In this document: positions 58,987-64,000 of the stretch, piece after piece | Layout: every line of letters begins with the position of its first letter | Position numbering within the stretch: the first letter of the stretch is position 1 | Source of the DNA: Amycolatopsis sp. NBC_01480 | GTDB lineage: Bacteria > Actinomycetota > Actinomycetes > Mycobacteriales > Pseudonocardiaceae | DNA length: 64,000 bases | Assembly: GCF_036227205.1 (NCBI RefSeq) | Contig: NZ_CP109442.1 | Coordinates: 9,734,001 to 9,798,000, forward strand | Reading direction: 5' to 3' | Program-made: the position numbers and the translations under genes | Notes under the pieces: model-generated | Told to the model about the DNA's origin: nothing | The model's database searches: none | Seen by the model: the letters and a program-made list of their open reading frames with translations, nothing else

Positions 58987-59673
58987 GTGGCGGTGCTCCT
59001 GGTGATCGAAGACGACGCGTCCGTGCGCGAGGGACTGGAGCTGGCCCTGCGCCGCCAGGGGCACACCGTGCACACGGCCGGCACCGGGGAGCAGGGCCTG
59101 GAACTGGTGGCCGAACGGGGGCCGGACATCGTGGTGCTGGACCTGATGCTGCCCGGGATGGACGGGTTCGAGACCTGCCGCCGGATCCGGGCCGCCGGGC
59201 AGATCCCGATCATCATGCTCACCGCCCGCAGCGACGACTTCGACATCGTCGCCGGGCTGGAGGCGGGCGCCGACGACTACGTGGTCAAACCGGTCGAGCC
59301 GCGGGTGCTGGACGCGCGGATCCGGGCCGTGCTGCGCCGCGCCACCGCCGACCACGACGCCCGCGAGAACGAGGCCGAACAGCACGGCGACCTGGTGATC
59401 GACCGCGCCGGGATGCAGGTGACCAAACGCGGCGAGCCGGTCGCGCTCACCCCCACCGAGCTGAAACTGCTGCTGGAGCTCTCCCGCACGCCCGGCCAGG
59501 TGCACAGCCGCCAGCAGATCCTCACCGCCGTCTGGGAGCACGACTACCTCGGCGACTCCCGCCTGGTGGACGCCTGCATCCAGCGGCTGCGCTCGAAGAT
59601 CGAGGACGTGCCCGCCCGGCCGGACCACGTGCAGACCGTGCGCGGGTTCGGCTACCGGTTCGGCCGCTCGTGA
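58987..59673 (+). CDS. OmpR-type response regulator (AfsQ1-like)
   Basis: A 228-residue response regulator. Receiver: VAVLLVIEDDASVREGLELA, phospho-Asp in VVLDLMLPGMDGFETCRR, Thr/Lys switch in IIMLTARSDD and VKPVEPRVLDARIRAVLRR. C-terminal winged helix: LTPTELKLLLELSRTPGQV, RLVDACIQRLRSKIED and TVRGFGYRFGRS. Most like the AfsQ1 group of Streptomyces. ATG 58978 adds three residues. No ribosome binding site is evident, so the message may be leaderless. It lies 44 nt from the kinase gene. Confidence 0.92.
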   Translation: MAVLLVIEDDASVREGLELALRRQGHTVHTAGTGEQGLELVAERGPDIVVLDLMLPGMDGFETCRRIRAAGQIPIIMLTARSDDFDIVAGLEAGADDYVVKPVEPRVLDARIRAVLRRATADHDARENEAEQHGDLVIDRAGMQVTKRGEPVALTPTELKLLLELSRTPGQVHSRQQILTAVWEHDYLGDSRLVDACIQRLRSKIEDVPARPDHVQTVRGFGYRFGRS

Positions 59674-59717
59674 ACGGTCATTCGTGAACAGGCCCTGCGC
59701 GTGAACGGCTGCTGCCG

Positions 59718-61148
59718 GTGAAGGGCCACCGGCTGCGGCAGTGGCTCGCCGGGCTGCGGCCCCGGCTGGTGCTCGCGTTCGCGGCGATGACGCTGGTGGG
59801 CGCGGCCGCGGCGGCGGGCGCGAGTTACGTGTCGGCGCGCACCACGATTCTCTCCGGGGTGCAGGACCCGGCGATGACCCAGCTGCGCGACCAGGTCACC
59901 GTCTACCTCCCGCAGCTCCGGCTGCCCCCGGACCAGGCCCAGCTCGACCGGTTCGCGAACAACCTGAAGAACCTCAAGGGCTCCACCATCGTCGTCTACC
60001 GGGACCTGACCGGCGGCGGCAGCTTCACGCCGCAGGCCGTGCCGCCCGAGTTGCGCCGGGCCGTAGCCGCCGGAGAGACCGTCCAGTTCCAGCGGGTGTC
60101 CAGGACCCAGATCCCGATGCTGTTCATCGGCATGCCGGTGCTGGAGCGCTCCGCCACCGGCGCGACGGAGCACACCGGCGTCGAGGTCTACGCGTGGATC
60201 TGGCTGACCACGCAAGAGGATTCGATCAACCAGCTCGCCGTCCGGGCCTGGCAGACCACGGCGCTGGCGCTGCCGATCGCGGTGGCGCTGGCGCTGCTCG
60301 CGGCCCGGCAGGTGCTGCGGCCGGTGCGCGCGCTCAACACCGCGGCCCGCAAGCTCGGCCACGGCCAGCTCGACATCCGGCTGCTCGCGAAGGGCTCCGA
60401 CGAGCTGGCCGAGCTGGTCACCACGTTCAACAGCACCGCCGCCGAGCTTGAGCGGACGGTCGGCTCGCTGCGGGCGATGGAGGCGGACGCGCGCCGGTTC
60501 GTCGCCGACGTCTCGCACGAGCTGCGCACGCCGCTGGCCGCGATGAACGCCGTCACCGATGTGCTCGACGAGGACGCCGAGCAGCTGCCCCCGGACACCG
60601 CCGTCGCGGCGCGGCTGGTGTCGGCGGAAACCCGGCGGCTGACCCGGCTGGTGCAGGACCTGGTCGAGATCTCGCGGTTCGACTCCGGCCGCGCCGAGCT
60701 GCGGCTGGACGAGTGGGACGTGGCCACGGCGGTGGCCGGCAGCATCGGCGCCCGCGGCTGGTCCGCCGAGGACGGCATCGTCGCGGACCTGCCCGCCGGC
60801 ATCGTCGCGACGCTCGACCCGCGCCGGCTCGACATCGTGGTCGGCAACGCGCTGCGCCACGGCGAGCCGCCGGTCGAGGTCCGCCTGCGCAGCGACGGGA
60901 CGACCGTGACGCTGGAGGTCACCGACCACGGCCCCGGCATCCCGGCCGAGGTGCTGCCGCACGTGTTCGACCGGTTCACCAAGGCGGACAGCTCGCGCGC
61001 CCGGTCCGAGGGCAGCGGGCTCGGCCTGTCGATCGCCCGCGAGAACGCGCGCCTGCACGGCGGCGACATCGAAGCAGGCAACACCCCCGACGGCGCCCGG
61101 TTCGTGCTGCGGCTGCCGCGCCACACCCGTCCCCCGGAGCCGCGATGA
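59718..61148 (+). CDS. Membrane sensor histidine kinase (AfsQ2-like)
   Basis: A 476-residue kinase. TM1 (LAFAAMTLVGAAAAAGASYV), an extracytoplasmic sensor (about 45-165), TM2 (TTALALPIAVALALLAARQV), HAMP (LRPVRALNTAARKLGHGQLD), H-box FVADVSHELRTPLAAM with the phospho-His, and a HATPase domain with VVGNALRHGE (N box), DHGPGIPAEVLPHVFDRF and GSGLGLSIARENARLHGG. GTG 59718. Its stop overlaps the lipoprotein start (ATGA). Confidence 0.92.
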   Translation: MKGHRLRQWLAGLRPRLVLAFAAMTLVGAAAAAGASYVSARTTILSGVQDPAMTQLRDQVTVYLPQLRLPPDQAQLDRFANNLKNLKGSTIVVYRDLTGGGSFTPQAVPPELRRAVAAGETVQFQRVSRTQIPMLFIGMPVLERSATGATEHTGVEVYAWIWLTTQEDSINQLAVRAWQTTALALPIAVALALLAARQVLRPVRALNTAARKLGHGQLDIRLLAKGSDELAELVTTFNSTAAELERTVGSLRAMEADARRFVADVSHELRTPLAAMNAVTDVLDEDAEQLPPDTAVAARLVSAETRRLTRLVQDLVEISRFDSGRAELRLDEWDVATAVAGSIGARGWSAEDGIVADLPAGIVATLDPRRLDIVVGNALRHGEPPVEVRLRSDGTTVTLEVTDHGPGIPAEVLPHVFDRFTKADSSRARSEGSGLGLSIARENARLHGGDIEAGNTPDGARFVLRLPRHTRPPEPR

Positions 61149-61651
61149 AGCCGCGCGCAAGGACACTGACTGCGCTGATCACACTGGCCGCCGTCGCGCT
61201 GCCGGCCGCGGGCTGCGGGGTGCAGCCCACCGGCGTCATCCCGGCCGGACCCGCGCCGTCGGTGGCCGGCTCCCGGTCCGAACTGCTGACGCTCTACTTC
61301 CTGCTCGACGGGCAGCTGGCCCCCGTGCAACGGCCGTGGTCCGGGGCGAGGACCCCGGAGATCGCGCTGGCGCAGCTGTTCGACGGGCCGAACGACGAAG
61401 AGCAGAAGATCGGCTACAGCTCACTGCTGCCCACCGGCGTCAGCCCCCAGTTCCAGCTGACCTCCGCCGACGGCACGCCGACGGTCACGGTGCCCTACCC
61501 GCTGCAGAAGCTGCCACCGGACGGGATGAGCCAGATCTCCTGCACGACGGTGGCGGCGGTGATGTCCGAAAATCAGTACGTCAGCAGCGGGGGCATCACC
61601 CTCGTCGGGCCCCAGCTGACCATCCACCAGGTGGGGTGCGGCATCGGCTGA
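61145..61651 (+). CDS. Lipoprotein of the two-component locus
   Basis: A 168-residue protein with a type II signal peptide: basic N-terminus MKPRARTLTALITLAAVALP and lipobox LPAAGC with Cys at residue 22. The mature part resembles small GerMN-like or CseA-like lipoproteins of actinobacterial sensor kinase operons (LTLYFLLDGQLAPVQRPW; GISQ-like DGMSQISCTTVAAVMSE). It is probably membrane anchored outside the cell and may modulate the kinase; this is inference from translational coupling. Confidence 0.75.
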   Translation: MKPRARTLTALITLAAVALPAAGCGVQPTGVIPAGPAPSVAGSRSELLTLYFLLDGQLAPVQRPWSGARTPEIALAQLFDGPNDEEQKIGYSSLLPTGVSPQFQLTSADGTPTVTVPYPLQKLPPDGMSQISCTTVAAVMSENQYVSSGGITLVGPQLTIHQVGCGIG

Positions 61652-61848
61652 GCCGGCTCACTCCGGGGGCAGGAAGCCGCGCACGGTGCGCGCCACGGTG
61701 GCCAGCGCCAGCTCGGGCTGCGGCCGGAGCACGTGCCCGCGTTCGCCCGTCGGTCCACTTCGGACAGTCCGGCGAAAGGCCCCGCCCGCGGCTCCCACCA
61801 GGTGTAAGGTCGGGTAGAGGGGCGCGCCGAGGACCGAGGAGCCGTGCG

Positions 61849-62145
61849 ATGATCCGGACCCACGTCGAGCGAGCGGCCGAGATCAATGAGAACGTGCGGA
61901 CCGCGCGTGAAGAGATTTCCCTTGCCCTGCACACGATCGAGCAAGTCGAGGGCAGCCGTGACGTCCGGGCGCAGTACGAGGTGCTGGCCCGCGCCCGGCA
62001 CCGGATCGCCGAGGCCTACCGCGCCGCCCGCGGCCTCGACCTGCGCACCGACCTCGACCAGTCGCTCTGGTTCGCCCTCGACGAGGCCGCGCTGTGGCAG
62101 GACCTGGAGGCGGAGCGCTACCGGCGGCTGGCCGGCACCCGGTGA
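61849..62145 (+). CDS. Hypothetical helical protein
   Basis: A 98-residue, highly charged protein predicted to be helical: TAREEISLALHTIEQVEGS, VRAQYEVLARARHRIAEAYR, SLWFALDEAALWQDLEAER. I do not recognise a family. ATG 61849 with GAGGAG. Its stop overlaps the next gene's GTG (GTGA), so it is coupled to an acetyltransferase. Confidence 0.6.
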   Translation: MIRTHVERAAEINENVRTAREEISLALHTIEQVEGSRDVRAQYEVLARARHRIAEAYRAARGLDLRTDLDQSLWFALDEAALWQDLEAERYRRLAGTR

Positions 62146-62639
62146 GCGGGTCCACGCCGCCGGTGCAGGTGCTCCTGCCCGACGGGGTCCTGGCCTGGGC
62201 CCGGCGGCTGCGTCCCGGTGACGTCTCGGCGGTGATGGCCCTGCGCGGCCGGCTGACCGGGCACGACCACTCCTTCGCGCTGGGCACGACCCGGCTGACC
62301 GAACTCGCCACCCAGCTCACCCGCAGCTCCGGCGTCGGGCACACCGCGGTCGGCTGTTTTGTGCACAGCCGGCTGATCGGGCTCGCCCGCTACGACATCC
62401 TGGCCGACCCGGCCGTGGCCGAGGTGGCGCTGGTGGTCGACGACCGCGTGCCGGCGCTCGGGGTGTCCACGATCCTGCTCGAACAGCTCGTGGTCGCGGC
62501 AAGTGCCGACGGGGTAAGGAGTTTCCTCGCCGACGTGCCCGCCGAGGATCCCGCGGCGCTCGGGGTTTTCACCGCGCTGGGGCTGCCGTTCCACCTCGAA
62601 CACGACCGGCCGGCCACGGTCTCACTCGTGCCCGCCTGA
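62142..62639 (+). CDS. GNAT-like acetyltransferase
   Basis: A 165-residue protein resembling the GNAT domain of PatA-like protein acetyltransferases: LRPGDVSAVMALRGRLTGHD, ELATQLTRSSGVGHTAVGCFV, VALVVDDRVPALGVSTILLEQL (acetyl-CoA loop with a degenerate R/Q-x-x-G pattern), and VRSFLADVPAEDPAALGVFTA. GTG 62142 overlaps the previous stop. Its catalytic competence is uncertain. Confidence 0.7.
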   Translation: MSGSTPPVQVLLPDGVLAWARRLRPGDVSAVMALRGRLTGHDHSFALGTTRLTELATQLTRSSGVGHTAVGCFVHSRLIGLARYDILADPAVAEVALVVDDRVPALGVSTILLEQLVVAASADGVRSFLADVPAEDPAALGVFTALGLPFHLEHDRPATVSLVPA

Positions 62640-63104
62640 CGCGTCGCATTCGGCCAGCAGGGTCTCGACGGTCGCCGAATTCCCCGTTTCCGCAGCGGTT
62701 TTCAGCACCCGGTGCGCGAGCACGGAATCGGTGCCCGGCGGGATGACCAGCAGGGTCAGCCGCCCTTCGGTGCCGACCACGGTCACGGTGCCGGCGGTCT
62801 GCGCCCGGAATCCTTCCAGGCGCACCAACCGGTTTCCCGGCAGCCGGCGCGCGACCACGGCCCGGTCGTTGAGGCTGTAGGTGACGTGTTCGACACGTTT
62901 CAGCGGCGCCTGGAGCTCGGCCAGCAGCGCCGGCAGCTCGGCGACGAAGTCGTCCGAACGCGGCCACCAGGCGCCGTCGACCTGACCCGAGGACGGGCCT
63001 TCGGGCTTGAGCCGCACCCGGTCGGTCCCGGCCGGCGTGCTGGTTTTCCGGTCCTGGGCAGTGGTTTCAGCTGCGGTGGTGACTGTCCGCGGGCCCGACG
63101 TCAT
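62622..63104 (-). CDS. DUF5994-like protein
   Basis: A 160-residue protein. After about 35 disordered residues come VRLKPEGPSSGQVDGAWWPR, LPALLAELQAPLKRVEHVTYSL, RLPGNRLVRLEGFRAQTAGTVTVVG and LTLLVIPPGTDSVLAHRVL, the pattern of the actinobacterial DUF5994 family, function unknown. ATG 63104 follows GGGAG. Its 3' end overlaps the acetyltransferase end by 18 nt on the other strand. Confidence 0.8.
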   Translation of the reverse strand: MTSGPRTVTTAAETTAQDRKTSTPAGTDRVRLKPEGPSSGQVDGAWWPRSDDFVAELPALLAELQAPLKRVEHVTYSLNDRAVVARRLPGNRLVRLEGFRAQTAGTVTVVGTEGRLTLLVIPPGTDSVLAHRVLKTAAETGNSATVETLLAECDASGGHE

Positions 63105-63373
63105 GCCGGTGCTCCCGTCCCCGGCCGGACGGACCGGCCGGCCTGGTCGCCCCAGGACGGCGCGGGCAGAGGTGCCCGCGCGCAAAGTTCTCTGGGGCTG
63201 CCCCGAACACTACACCCCGCCATCCGCGCGACATTTTACTGATCCGACCGGAAGTAGGCGGACACGGACCGCAGCCGATCTGCTTGTAGGGCCCCGTTTC
63301 CGCCGAGGATGAATGTCGGATTAGTAACGAACGGCACAGTGTGTTAAGACTTGCGTCTAGCAAAGGGGCCAAA

Positions 63374-64000
63374 GTGCACCAGCTCAGTCTCGGAGTCATC
63401 TCCACTTCGCGCAAGGAAAACGAACGGCGGTTGCCGATCCACCCCCGGCATCTCGAACGGATCGACGCGGACCTGCGCGCGACCATCTACCTCGAACAAG
63501 GCTACGGGGAGCGCTTCGGCATCCCGGACGAACAGCTGGCCGGCCTCGCCGCCGGCCTGCGCTCCCGCGAGGAGCTGATCGCCGAGACCGACGTGGTCCT
63601 GCTCGCCAAGCCGCTGCCCGAAGACCTCGCGGAGCTGCGGACCGGCCAGGTGCTGTGGGGCTGGCCGCACTGCGTGCAGGACGACAAGCTCACCCAGCTG
63701 GCCATCGACCGGCAGCTGACCGTGATCGCGTTCGAGGCGATGAACCACTGGAACGGCGACGGCTCGTTCGGCCTGCACGTGTTCCACAAGAACAACGAGA
63801 TCGCCGGGTATTCCTCGGTGCTGCACGCGTTGCAGCTGATCGGTTCGACCGGTGACTACGGCCGGCGGCTGCGCGCGGTGGTGATCGGCTTCGGCGCGAC
63901 CGCGCGCGGTTCGGTGACGGCGCTGAACGCGCTGGGCATCCACGACGTCGACGTCCTGACGGGCCGGGGCCTGTCCGCGGTCGGCTCACCGATCCACTCG
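63374..64000 (+). CDS. Alanine dehydrogenase/N5-(carboxyethyl)ornithine synthase-like, partial
   Basis: The frame starts at GTG 63374 (AAAGGGG upstream) and runs off the right edge after 209 codons. It has VHQLSLGVISTSRKENERRL and PIHPRHLERI (family N-terminal motif), EQGYGERFGIPDEQL, VLLAKPLPEDLAELRTGQV, LWGWPHCVQDD, FEAMNHWNGDGSF and HVFHKNNEIAGYSSVLHALQ, with the Rossmann start AVVIGFGATARGSVTALNALG. This resembles N5-(carboxyethyl)ornithine synthase more than classic alanine dehydrogenase. The C-terminal half is outside the window. Confidence 0.85.
   Translation, partial: MHQLSLGVISTSRKENERRLPIHPRHLERIDADLRATIYLEQGYGERFGIPDEQLAGLAAGLRSREELIAETDVVLLAKPLPEDLAELRTGQVLWGWPHCVQDDKLTQLAIDRQLTVIAFEAMNHWNGDGSFGLHVFHKNNEIAGYSSVLHALQLIGSTGDYGRRLRAVVIGFGATARGSVTALNALGIHDVDVLTGRGLSAVGSPIHS

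Noticed and set aside
57739..59673. 644-codon frame running through the LysR/PAP2 region into the response regulator
   Set aside because: Only the last 229 codons match a protein family; the earlier part is antisense to LysR and PAP2.

Overview
The window is high-GC DNA with GTG/ATG starts, GGAGG-type ribosome binding sites and many 4-nt ATGA/GTGA overlaps. The gene set (GAF-ANTAR, PP2C/STAS/anti-sigma, AfsQ1-like two-component system, DUF2188/2795/3072/5313/5994 small proteins, EspC-like secretion substrate) points to a filamentous actinobacterium, probably Pseudonocardiaceae (Amycolatopsis-like). This is inferred from gene content, not from a marker gene.

Region 1 (1-30.2 kb) reads as a general-stress and energy-metabolism island. 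It holds an SRPBCC protein, a carotenoid-desaturase-like oxidoreductase with an epimerase, small DUF proteins, an SDR, aconitase, NAD-malic enzyme, an encapsulin with a hemerythrin cargo, a partner-switching set (STAS, PP2C phosphatase, anti-sigma kinase), an acyl-CoA dehydrogenase-like/PIG-L-methyltransferase/glycosyltransferase operon, a P450, a Zn-alcohol dehydrogenase, an Mrp-type antiporter operon, phosphoketolase with acetate kinase, a truncated CBS protein beside a selD remnant, and a GAF-ANTAR regulator. About a dozen upstream regions share the pattern GNNT-N14-17-GGGTAN (some with one mismatch), the SigB-family promoter type of actinobacteria. The island therefore looks like one stress regulon, with its likely sigma-control module encoded in the middle of it.

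Region 2 (30.2-35.2 kb) is mobile. It contains an IS3-family element with a 14-C tract at its left end, a sigma-like HTH protein, a non-coding stretch with nine CGAGAC/GTCTCG hexamers, and a large serine recombinase whose 3' end overlaps an odd tRNA gene (CAA anticodon, short variable arm).

Region 3 (35.3-50.1 kb) has a TetR-controlled cupin/acyl-CoA-dehydrogenase-like/esterase operon. The esterase is split by an IS5-family element with perfect ends and a TA duplication. Then follow a DeoR regulator, a Ser/Thr kinase with a beta-propeller, an FUSC membrane protein, a giant indolepyruvate ferredoxin oxidoreductase with a divergent Lrp regulator, an acetyltransferase, an SMP-30 remnant and an ESX-type secreted protein.

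Region 4 (50.2-64 kb) has an IS630-family element, an M20 peptidase ending inside a perfect 22-bp palindrome, several alpha/beta hydrolases, pirin, a haloacetate-dehalogenase-like enzyme with a tartrate-dehydrogenase-like enzyme, a LysR regulator, a PAP2 phosphatase, an AfsQ1/Q2-like two-component system with a lipoprotein, small proteins, and the start of an alanine dehydrogenase/N5-(carboxyethyl)ornithine synthase-like gene.

Seven otherwise intact genes carry single frame disruptions, several in homopolymer runs (aconitase, mrpF, GAF-ANTAR, both IS3 ORFs, Ser/Thr kinase, LysR). Sequencing error must be excluded before calling them dead.
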